Source: Desulfobulbaceae bacterium (GTDB taxonomy: Bacteria > Desulfobacterota > Desulfobulbia > Desulfobulbales > Desulfobulbaceae). From it: 33,831 nucleotides of DNA. The notes under the pieces were generated by a model. The model ran no database searches and was not told where the DNA came from. It worked only from the letters and a program-made list of their open reading frames with translations. The stretch is taken from NCBI GenBank assembly GCA_015486315.1, contig WFRY01000330.1:1-33831 (forward strand). Direction: 5' to 3'. The translations under genes and the position numbers were made by a program. Below are positions 1 to 9,262 of this stretch, in pieces; positions within the stretch are counted from its first letter, which is position 1, and each line of letters opens with the position of its first letter.

Positions 1-354
1 ATTATAACCATTCGATGGTGCATAAGGAGAAGCTGTAGCTGTGCTGCCAAAAATGCCATCTACATCAATAAAAATATCCCCTGATTCATACCCTTCGTTA
101 CCAGCTTTAAAATCAAAGCCGCCAACCATGCTGAGCGTATTACCGTTAAGGAAAAACCCCTCTAAATCCCAACTCTGATCATTCACCATGCCTGGTTCGG
201 TTTCACCATCTTCTAATCCAACACCGTGTCCTATGGTTCCGGTTCCATCATAGATTGTTATATTGGTGCCATATGAATCGGCCAAGGATGTGTGTGACAA
301 GCCAAGAAGACTTGTCAGGCCTATTGCGAATCCGGTGACAAGCAATTTTTTCAT
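1..354 (-). CDS. Secreted/exported protein, N-terminal 118 aa (3' end runs off the window)
   Basis: Reverse complement from 354 reads MKKLLVTGFAIGLTSLLGLSHTSLADSYGTNITIYDGTGTIGHGVGLEDGETEPGMVNDQSWDLEGFFLNGNTLSMVGGFDFKAGNEGYESGDIFIDVDG..., open to the edge; signal peptide; AAAGGAG RBS upstream. Absent from the ORF track because it is partial. Confidence 0.8.
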   Translation of the reverse strand, partial: MKKLLVTGFAIGLTSLLGLSHTSLADSYGTNITIYDGTGTIGHGVGLEDGETEPGMVNDQSWDLEGFFLNGNTLSMVGGFDFKAGNEGYESGDIFIDVDGIFGSTATASPYAPSNGYN

Positions 355-422
355 TTCATTCTCCTTTTACAAGTTATTATGGTATAAAAAATACAATTTA
401 ATACTTGAGACACAATGCCTTA

Positions 423-438
423 TGCAGAAACTGTGCCT
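423..438 (-). promoter_or_regulatory. Candidate sigma-54 (-24/-12) promoter for the secreted protein
   Basis: Minus strand AGGCACAGTTTCTGCA: GG-N10-GC spacing, 69 bp upstream of the ATG at 354. Confidence 0.5.
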
Positions 439-742
439 GGAGAACACCAATTACTTGACTATCTATCATTCCAATGAGTTACCCAACAAGCCCTTAACAA
501 GGCCGATAAAAAGCGAATACATTTTTTTCGGATTGCAGAAAACAGCAGTCCGCTTCTCCGGAATTTAAAAATATCGATGACAGTGATCCCGCAAAGAACC
601 AACGAACGTCATTAAATCCCTTATCATTTTCCCCTGAATTCAATAAGTTGAACCTATTCAGGACAGACATCCGCCGCCTGTCGATTATCATCGGCAGTTG
701 CTGGAACAACGAAGGAGGTGATTTGCAACAGATCCTGTAGAA

Positions 743-2263
743 TCAGGAACGGATAATTTTTTTCATGAGCCCCTGAACACTTTCAGGCCCCCAGGTACCG
801 GCGGCGTAATAGTGCAGCTGCTGATCCAGGTTACAGCATTGCTCGCATTCCTCAAGGACAGGGGTGAGAAAATCCCAGGAGGCTTCAATGCCGTCCTGAC
901 GCCAGAAGAGCATGTGATCCCCGTTCATACAGTCAAGAAGCACGCGCCCATAGGCCTCAAGAGGTTTTCCCGGGTAATGGGCGCTATAGGTAAAATCCAT
1001 GACCATGGTACGTAGGCAGGTTGCAGCCCCGGGACTTTTAGTTTGAAAGTTCAAACGAATGGCTTCTTCCGGAAAAGTTTCTATAACAAGACGGTTGGCA
1101 CTGATACTGTCGCCGAACATGCTCTGAAACAGTTTATGGGGCACCTCTTTAAACTGAACAACTATCCTGGTTGTCTTACGCGGCAGCCTTTTTCCGGAAA
1201 CAAGGAAAAATGGAACGCCCTGCCAGCGCCAGTTATCAAGGTATAGCTCCATAAGGGCAAAGGTAGGAACAAGTGACTGCCGGGCAATGCCCTGTTCTTG
1301 TCGGTAACCGGAAACAGCAACGCCATCAATCAGCCCGGCCTCATATTGGCCAAGACTGATCCGACTTCCCCTGGCGGGATGAAAATCACGTAACGAGCGG
1401 ATAGTCTTTACTTTTTCGTCCTGTACAGCACCGGCCTCCAGACGACACGGCGGCTCCATGGCCGTCAGTACCAGCAGCTGCATCATATGGTTCTGAAACA
1501 TATCCCGCAGCACACCAGCCTGTTCATAGTATCCGGCCCTGTTCCCGACGCCCAGGGACTCTGCAGCCATAATGGAAACATGCTCTATATGGTGACGGTT
1601 CCAGATCGGCTCAAAGATGGAGTTGGCAAAACGAAAGATGAGCATATTCTGCACGGTTTCCTTGGCCAGATAATGATCTATGCGAAAAATCTGCTCTTCC
1701 CTGAACGAATCGTGCAGGATCCGGTCAAGCTCCTTTGCACTTTCCAGGTCACGGCCAAATGGTTTCTCAACCACGATCCGTGCCCAGCCGTTACCATCGT
1801 CATCCTCTCTTGAAAGTTTTGTCCGGCCAAGGAGTTCGGCAATAATCGGATACAGGGAGGGGGGAACGGCCAGATCAAAGATACGGTTGCCCCGGCAGCT
1901 GCAGGTTCGGTCCTGCTGTATCAGGTACTCTCTGAGACCGGAAAAACCTGCTGAATCGTAAGAGACTGGATAATAGTATAATAAAGAGGCAAAGGCATCC
2001 CAGTCGGTAAGGTCCTGCCCGTTTTTCTGCAAGTCTTTTTTCAGCCTGTCACGATATTGGTCAGAGGTCAGCTGCGTGCGGCTGCAGCCTATAACAGCAA
2101 AAGGTTCAGGCAGCTGGTTCCGGCTGAACAGTGAGTACAGGGCCGGGATGAGTTTTCTTCTGGTCAGATCACCTGATCCCCCGAAGATCACCAGGGTGCA
2201 TGGATCCGGTTTGTTGTTCGCCAGGATGTCACAGAAATCTTTCGGCATTGTAAACCTCGGCAA
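743..2263 (-). CDS. zwf: Glucose-6-phosphate 1-dehydrogenase
   Basis: 506 aa; VIFGGSGDLTRRKLIPALYSL NADP-binding motif and RIDHYLAKETVQN active-site motif. Confidence 0.95.
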   Translation of the reverse strand: MPRFTMPKDFCDILANNKPDPCTLVIFGGSGDLTRRKLIPALYSLFSRNQLPEPFAVIGCSRTQLTSDQYRDRLKKDLQKNGQDLTDWDAFASLLYYYPVSYDSAGFSGLREYLIQQDRTCSCRGNRIFDLAVPPSLYPIIAELLGRTKLSREDDDGNGWARIVVEKPFGRDLESAKELDRILHDSFREEQIFRIDHYLAKETVQNMLIFRFANSIFEPIWNRHHIEHVSIMAAESLGVGNRAGYYEQAGVLRDMFQNHMMQLLVLTAMEPPCRLEAGAVQDEKVKTIRSLRDFHPARGSRISLGQYEAGLIDGVAVSGYRQEQGIARQSLVPTFALMELYLDNWRWQGVPFFLVSGKRLPRKTTRIVVQFKEVPHKLFQSMFGDSISANRLVIETFPEEAIRLNFQTKSPGAATCLRTMVMDFTYSAHYPGKPLEAYGRVLLDCMNGDHMLFWRQDGIEASWDFLTPVLEECEQCCNLDQQLHYYAAGTWGPESVQGLMKKIIRS

Positions 2264-2305
2264 GGGGGAGCAACGGCAGCGACCGGCAGGTAAAGGGTAG
2301 CGGAC

Positions 2306-3949
2306 TCATCCGATGAGGCAGGTTTTGGCCCTGAGTTCTTCAATCAGTATCGATTCATTCTCCGCATAATCCACGGGCAGCTCTATCAGATGAACCCCGG
2401 GAGTCTCCAGGCAATGCGCAAGGATAAGCGAAAGCTTTCCCTGCTCTTCCACCCGGTAGCCATGGGCGCCGTAACTGTCAGCATATTTGACAAAATCCGG
2501 ATTACCGAAATTCAGGCCGAAAGCCGGCAATCCCATTCCCGCCTGTTTCCATTTAATCATTCCGAATCCATTATCACGCAGCAGAAGAATCGTGAGGTCC
2601 AGCTGCAGGCGGATGGCGGTTTCCAGCTCCTGCGAGTTCATCATGAAACCGCCGTCCCCGCAGACCGCCACAACATTTCGTTTCGGGAAGAGCATCTTGG
2701 CAGCAACAGCAACCGGCAGCCCGGCCCCCATTGTTGCCAGGGCATTATCGAGCAGCACCGACAGGGAACTGGTCGACCGGTAGTTGCGGGCAAACCATAT
2801 CTTATACATACCGTTGTCAAGAGAGAGAATCGAATCCTCGGGCATGACATCCCGGATTACTCCGGTGAGCTGCTGCGGGGTGTACGGGAAGGAACGGGGC
2901 CGCTGACGCTTGAACACATTATCAATAATCCCCTGTTTCAAAACCTTGAAATACCCATCCCCCCCGAGGGAATCGGCTTTCACCAGAGACGCCAGCCGGT
3001 TGATCGAGTCGGAAATATCGCCGATTACCTCATACTGGGGAAAGTATACCTCGTCAAAGGCAGCACTGAAATAGTTGACATGAATCACTTCGACCCCGTC
3101 CCTGGTCATAAAAAAGGGCGGTTTTTCGACCACATCATGGCCGACGATAATAATAACATCAGCCTTGTCAATGGCACAGTGCAGGTAATCATGCTCGGAC
3201 AGGGCTGCCGTGCCGAGAGAACGATGGTGATATTCGCTGACAACGCCCTTGCCCATCTGAGTGGAAAAAAAATAAATACCGCTTCGTTCGATAAAGTTCC
3301 CAAGGGCAGCGCAGGTCTGACGACGGTTAGCTGCCGCTGCAATCAGCAGCAGCGGGTTTTTTGCCTGCTGGAGGAGTTCTGCGACCTCTTCCAGGGCCTC
3401 ACCTGCTGCAAGTGGCGGCTGGATATCGGTGACCGGAAAGGGCTGAACATCGCTCTGCTCGGCAGCAATATCCTCAGGCAGTTCCAGATGAACCGGACCG
3501 GATTTTTCGTTGACGGCGGTGCGGAAGGCCTCCCTGATCAAGGCCGGGATCGAATCCGCCCCGACAATCTGCTTGGTCATCTTGGTGATCGGCTCCATCA
3601 TGCCGACAACGTCAATAATCTGGAACCTGCCCTGTTTCGACTTCTTGATCGGCTTTTGACCGGTTATAAACAGAGAGGGCATCCCCCCAAGCAGGGCATA
3701 GGAAACACTGGTAACAAAATTGGTGGCACCCGGGCCCAGCGTTGCCAGGCAAACCCCGGGCCTGCCGGTAATCCTTCCGTACGTTGCGGCCATAAACCCG
3801 GCCGCCTGCTCATGCCGGGTCAGAATAAGCTTTATGGAAGACGTTCGCAGGGCCTCGAGCAGGGCAAGATTTTCTTCTCCAGGGATACCAAAAATATATT
3901 TAACCCCTTCATTCTCCAGGCAGCGGACCAAAAGTTCTGCACCGTTCAT
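2306..3949 (-). CDS. Acetolactate synthase large subunit-like TPP-dependent enzyme
   Basis: MNGAELLVRCLENEGVKYIFGIPGEENLALLEAL, RHEQAAGFMAATYGRITGRPGVCLATLGPGATN, GDGGFMMNSQELETA. The start at 3949 follows a GGAGAA RBS; the ORF-track start at 4015 is upstream extension. Confidence 0.88.
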   Translation of the reverse strand: MNGAELLVRCLENEGVKYIFGIPGEENLALLEALRTSSIKLILTRHEQAAGFMAATYGRITGRPGVCLATLGPGATNFVTSVSYALLGGMPSLFITGQKPIKKSKQGRFQIIDVVGMMEPITKMTKQIVGADSIPALIREAFRTAVNEKSGPVHLELPEDIAAEQSDVQPFPVTDIQPPLAAGEALEEVAELLQQAKNPLLLIAAAANRRQTCAALGNFIERSGIYFFSTQMGKGVVSEYHHRSLGTAALSEHDYLHCAIDKADVIIIVGHDVVEKPPFFMTRDGVEVIHVNYFSAAFDEVYFPQYEVIGDISDSINRLASLVKADSLGGDGYFKVLKQGIIDNVFKRQRPRSFPYTPQQLTGVIRDVMPEDSILSLDNGMYKIWFARNYRSTSSLSVLLDNALATMGAGLPVAVAAKMLFPKRNVVAVCGDGGFMMNSQELETAIRLQLDLTILLLRDNGFGMIKWKQAGMGLPAFGLNFGNPDFVKYADSYGAHGYRVEEQGKLSLILAHCLETPGVHLIELPVDYAENESILIEELRAKTCLIG

Positions 3950-4063
3950 GGCTGTTCTCCATTGGAATTTATGCGTAAATGAGCAATTATGAATTATAGT
4001 GCAACAGTACAGCAAATATTGAGTATAATACCCTATCAGGTCGAAAAAAAACGAAGAAAAGAG

Positions 4064-4266
4064 GTAACTATTCAGGAGCAGCTCACGGAGTCTGCGCTTA
4101 CCTCTTCACCCATTTAAACCCTCTCGAGTAGCATAAGTACGCTTCGCGGTCTTAAATGAACAGGTAGATAAGCGAAGACTTCGAGCGTAGACTCCGAATC
4201 TAAGGCACTCCCGAACAGTTACAGGCTGGTGGTATTGCCAATGTATTTTACTACCTGAAGAGTTAC
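4064..4266. mobile_element. MITE-like element, family A copy 1 (non-autonomous, no transposase)
   Basis: Begins GTAACTATTCAGGAGC and ends CTACCTGAAGAGTTAC (inverted ends), flanked by the perfect 8-bp direct repeat GAAAAGAG (4056-4063 and 4267-4274); long internal palindrome; second copy at 15644-15795. Confidence 0.85.
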
Positions 4267-4488
4267 GAAAAGAGTTGCGCTGGGGCGTATTTATCCGTCA
4301 CTCCCTTCTGACAGAGAAAATAAGAAAAAACAACCGGTGGTTGAAAAAGAGGTTTACAGAAAGGCTCAAGTGTCTGATAATTACCCCCTATATACCTGCA
4401 AAATATTTCGGGTTGTAATAAGTATACCAAGTCACCATGTTACGACTATCTACCCGATTCAAAATGACTCAATAAAATTGCTGACAAA

Positions 4489-6096
4489 ATGTATCTGGAA
4501 CATTTTAACCTGAAAAAATCCCCATTTGCCGAAGAACCGGATCCGGATATATTTTTCAAGGAGGCCGGTAGAGAAAAGATTCTCAAGGCCCTGAACCAAG
4601 AACTGCAAACCGGTAAACCACTGATCAGACTTACCGGCAGTGAGGGTTCCGGAAAAACCTTGTTGTGCAGGGTCCTGCAGCATCAAGTATCAGGCAGCGC
4701 CTATGAAGTCGTTTATCTTGACAATCCAGTGGGTTCGTTTGATGACCTGCTCCATATCGTCTGCCTGGATCTCGGAATGGATCCGGCCACAGTGCCGGAC
4801 CGGAACATGCTTTCAGAATTACGGACCCTGCTGGTCCGCAGGGAAGATGTTCATAAAAAAGTGCTGCTGATTGTGGATGAAGCCGAAAAACTGTTCCTGG
4901 CGGCCCTGGAACGTCTGATGCGTGCGCTCTGTGAAGCGAGCGGAAAGCATACGCTCCAGGTTTTGCTGGCAGGCCGCCCCACTCTTAACGCCAACCTTGA
5001 CCAGTTAACCGTATACTGTTCAGACGTGGACCTGGAAGGAGGTTATGTCCTTGAACCGCTCTCCGAAGAAGAAACCGCCCGTTATTTACGATTTCGCCTC
5101 AGCGCTGCAGGACTTGCCCCTGACAGCCGTGAAGAAATCTTTACCGAAGGTGCTGTACATAAAATTTTTGAGTCTGCCAGGGGAAACCTGCGCCTGATAA
5201 ACATACTGGCTGAAGAGGCGTTACGAACCTCCTCCTCCGATAAATCTTTTCTGGTGCTGCTTGACCATGTCGCAAACCAGCATGACAACAGTGAGAAGAC
5301 CCGTGCCTTAACTCTTTCTTCAGGCCTGACAGGAAAAAAAGTGATGGTGCTGGGCGGAGGAATTCTTGCCCTGCTGCTGGTCCTGGTGTTTCTGTTTAAC
5401 GGTGGCTTGATTAAGAAAAAAACCGAACCGGATGTGGAAGCCGAACACACTCTTACCACACCCGAGGTTACTGAGCCGCCCGATTTGACTTCCGAACAGC
5501 TTGAGTCGCCTCCGGAGATGATTGTCGAGGTTACAGAAGAAGAGCAGATTCCTGAAACTGTTGCAATTCAGCCCCCGCCTGAACGACCTGCGCCTGAATT
5601 GCATCCAGACAGGGTGGTAGAGCTCAAAGCCGACAAAATTAAATCTTTACCTGCCAGGCGGGGACATACCGATCCGGCGAAGGTTGAACCAAAAAGAGAC
5701 CACAGGCAGCTTCAATCCCAACCATTATCGGCAGGTACTGCAAATTCCGCCAACCGGAACGGCGAGCAACTCTACCAGGAACGGCTCAGGGCCAGTGCCA
5801 AATGGGTGGCCGGCGCCTACCATAACGTCTACACTGTCCAGATGATGATGCTTGCCTCTGAACAGGCCATCCCGAACATCAAAAAAATGCTGGTCGAAGA
5901 CCAATACTATGCCATAAAAAATAACTTTTATATCCTGCGCAAAAAAACCTCCCCCCCCACCCTTTTTGTTTTCTACGGGACCTATAACTCCATGGAACAG
6001 GCCAGGCAGGCCCGCAACAACATGCCGCTTTTTTTACGAAAGCACCATCCCTATGCCCTGTCGATCAACGATGCCCTCAAAAAAACGGAAGATTAA
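4489..6096 (+). CDS. ExeA/DamX-like AAA+ ATPase, single TM, SPOR-like C-terminal domain
   Basis: MYLEHFNLKKSPFAEEPDPDIFF...TGSEGSGKTLL (Walker A), VLLIVDEAEKL (Walker B); TM segment VMVLGGGILALLLVLVFLFNG; C-terminal YTVQMMMLASEQAI...FVFYGTYNSMEQARQARNNMP resembles SPOR. Confidence 0.85.
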   Translation: MYLEHFNLKKSPFAEEPDPDIFFKEAGREKILKALNQELQTGKPLIRLTGSEGSGKTLLCRVLQHQVSGSAYEVVYLDNPVGSFDDLLHIVCLDLGMDPATVPDRNMLSELRTLLVRREDVHKKVLLIVDEAEKLFLAALERLMRALCEASGKHTLQVLLAGRPTLNANLDQLTVYCSDVDLEGGYVLEPLSEEETARYLRFRLSAAGLAPDSREEIFTEGAVHKIFESARGNLRLINILAEEALRTSSSDKSFLVLLDHVANQHDNSEKTRALTLSSGLTGKKVMVLGGGILALLLVLVFLFNGGLIKKKTEPDVEAEHTLTTPEVTEPPDLTSEQLESPPEMIVEVTEEEQIPETVAIQPPPERPAPELHPDRVVELKADKIKSLPARRGHTDPAKVEPKRDHRQLQSQPLSAGTANSANRNGEQLYQERLRASAKWVAGAYHNVYTVQMMMLASEQAIPNIKKMLVEDQYYAIKNNFYILRKKTSPPTLFVFYGTYNSMEQARQARNNMPLFLRKHHPYALSINDALKKTED

Positions 6097-6237
6097 CCGG
6101 GAATAAGCAAATAACACTCAACTACGGTCCGGTGACCTTAAGGAACCGCTCTAAACGATTTTATCAACGAACGTCAGTTTAAAAACCGGTGTTTGTCAAG
6201 GACAAGATGTACCGAGCTCCCCTGTAGTTCCCCGAAC

Positions 6238-6272
6238 AAAAAAAGGGGTTACGGTAAACATACCGTAACCCC
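6238..6272 (-). terminator. Intrinsic terminator downstream of tRNA-Ala
   Basis: Minus strand GGGGTTACGGTA-TGTT-TACCGTAACCCC followed by TTTTTTT (perfect 12-bp stem). Confidence 0.9.
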
Positions 6273-6284
6273 TTGTATTTCCTT

Positions 6285-6360
<76 letters not shown>

Positions 6361-6519
6361 TCCACATTTTGTCAGCGGTGAATTACCATGGTTATGGTCC
6401 GGCTGTCAAGTGGATTTCGTTTTTTGGTCACCGACAGCCTCTATTACGTTGCCAGTTTTTTATCGTATTGGTATGATATGGGTTTTGATCATGAAAAACA
6501 GGCATAAATTCATCATGGC

Positions 6520-6617
6520 CGTCATTCCGGCAAATGCCGGAGGTTAGCGACTAACTGGACACTCCAATCCAGAACGACTTGAACTTATTGGATTCCTTAC
6601 CAAATCCGAGATGACGA
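6520..6617. repeat. Degenerate hairpin repeat with CGTCATTCCGG/CCGAGATGACG ends
   Basis: Starts CGTCATTCCGGCAAATGCCGGA, contains AATCCAG...TTGGATTCC, ends CCGAGATGACG (inverted relative to the start); resembles the common CGTCATTCC...AATCCAG intergenic repeats. Confidence 0.5.
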
Positions 6618-6757
6618 ACATATCGGATTTGCACTTTTTACAAAACCATCAGTTATATATTATTGAATGTTCTCAGTTGCGTTCTCCGGGACCGATCATA
6701 TCTTTTACCCCTATCTCGTGGAACTGAGCTGTACAACAGCTGACTCTTTTTAGGTGA

Positions 6758-7801
<1,044 letters not shown>

Positions 7802-7861
7802 CAACCGGCCCGGTACAGTCGTAGACAGGCTGTTAACCTTTTCAGTTTTTCATTCCGTCCG

Positions 7862-8713
7862 ATGAGGAAAAAAAGTACCAGGAAACGGGGAGGCCGTTTC
7901 AGAACATTTCGCCTTGTTCTTCTCAGTGGAGTTTTGCTGACCGTTGGTTTAATTTTTCTGGTTTTTATTTTTGGAGACCAGAAGGTCGGTCCGATGCACA
8001 AACTGCTCCTGGAGACTACCGGGCCGCTCCAGAAAATAGTTTCCCGGGCAACGGATTCTATCCAGTCCCTGAAACAAGACTATATCGACCTGCTCTCGGT
8101 GCGGGATGAAAAAAACCGTCTCTTAGAGGAGCTGCAGAAATGTCGGGCGATAGCCTATCAGCACCGGAAGGCCGTTGCAACAAATGCCCGTCTGGAGAAG
8201 CTGCTTGATTTTAAAGAATCCTCCGGTCTGCCCACCCTGGCCGTACGGATAATCGGCAAGGATCCCTCGCTCTGGTTTCGCAGTGTGGTTGTCGACCGTG
8301 GAAGCAGTGAGGGCGTTGCCAAGGGCATGCCGGTTGTCACGGGCGATGGGATAGTCGGGCAGGTTTACTCCACATCGCCCAATTATGCCAAGGTATTACT
8401 CTCTATTGCACCGTCAAGTGCCCTGGATGTACTGCTGCAGGAGTCAAGGGTGCGCGGTATCCTGAAGGGTACCGGCGGCAACACCTACCGTCTGGAATAT
8501 GTTCTCAAGACAGTGGAGGTCTCCGAGGGAGATCATGTGGTCACGGCCGGCTACGGCGGTCTGTTTCCAACCGGCCTGCCGGTGGGAGTTGTCTCCAGGG
8601 TAGTCAAAAAACGGCGTGGTATGTTTCTGGAAATCGAGGTGACACCGGCTGTAAATTTTGATACCCTTGAAGACCTGCTCATTATTGAGCAGGAAAGACC
8701 TGCAGTCGAGTAG
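7862..8713 (+). CDS. mreC: Rod shape-determining protein MreC
   Basis: N-terminal TM, coiled coil, VIGKDPSLWFRSVVVDRGSSEGVAKGMPVVTGDGIVGQV core; position after mreB. Confidence 0.93.
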   Translation: MRKKSTRKRGGRFRTFRLVLLSGVLLTVGLIFLVFIFGDQKVGPMHKLLLETTGPLQKIVSRATDSIQSLKQDYIDLLSVRDEKNRLLEELQKCRAIAYQHRKAVATNARLEKLLDFKESSGLPTLAVRIIGKDPSLWFRSVVVDRGSSEGVAKGMPVVTGDGIVGQVYSTSPNYAKVLLSIAPSSALDVLLQESRVRGILKGTGGNTYRLEYVLKTVEVSEGDHVVTAGYGGLFPTGLPVGVVSRVVKKRRGMFLEIEVTPAVNFDTLEDLLIIEQERPAVE

Positions 8714-8715
8714 TT

Positions 8716-9249
8716 ATGCTGACTGTCGGTCTTTTAGTAGTGGGTCTGGTGCTCATTATTTTGCAGACAACGGTGTTTATGTTCACACCGACCTGGGTTG
8801 CAGCGCCTGATTTTTATTATATTCTGGTAGCCTATCTGGCATATCGGATTGATCTCTTCCGCGGGCTGATTATCCTGCTGCCCGTAAGCTGTGTGCTTGA
8901 CGTCTTTTCAGGCACTATTATCGGTATGTATCCGGCAATCTGTTTCAGCGGTTATTTTCTGCTCAGATTTATTTCCAGCAAAATGCCTGTCCGAGAATCC
9001 CTCTACCAGATTCCATTTGTGGCAGTATCGTATCTTGTTGTCAGCTGGCTGGTTTTTCAGCTGCTTAACTTTATCCAACCCGGCACCCTCATCCCCTGGA
9101 GCTGGCCGGTCATGCTGCTCAGAGCAGGACTGATTATCCTGTTTTCCTTTCCCCTGTTCCGGTTTTTTGAATTTCTCAACCTCCATCTTCGAGGCAGACT
9201 TTCCTCTTTAAAGATACTTCGTTCCCGTTCGGGAAATAAGTACCGATAG
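8716..9249 (+). CDS. mreD: Rod shape-determining protein MreD
   Basis: Polytopic 177-aa membrane protein between mreC and PBP2. Confidence 0.88.
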   Translation: MLTVGLLVVGLVLIILQTTVFMFTPTWVAAPDFYYILVAYLAYRIDLFRGLIILLPVSCVLDVFSGTIIGMYPAICFSGYFLLRFISSKMPVRESLYQIPFVAVSYLVVSWLVFQLLNFIQPGTLIPWSWPVMLLRAGLIILFSFPLFRFFEFLNLHLRGRLSSLKILRSRSGNKYR

Positions 9250-9262
9250 GGGACACTGTTTT

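Noticed and set aside
709-724. AACGAAGGAGGTGATTT, resembling the complement of the 16S rRNA 3' end
   Set aside because: No surrounding rRNA sequence and no following ATG; a short coincidental match to anti-Shine-Dalgarno.
2390-3982. 530-aa ORF on the + strand antisense to the acetolactate-synthase-like gene
   Set aside because: Protein shows no recognisable family and lies wholly opposite a clear, conserved enzyme; long antisense frames arise from codon bias.
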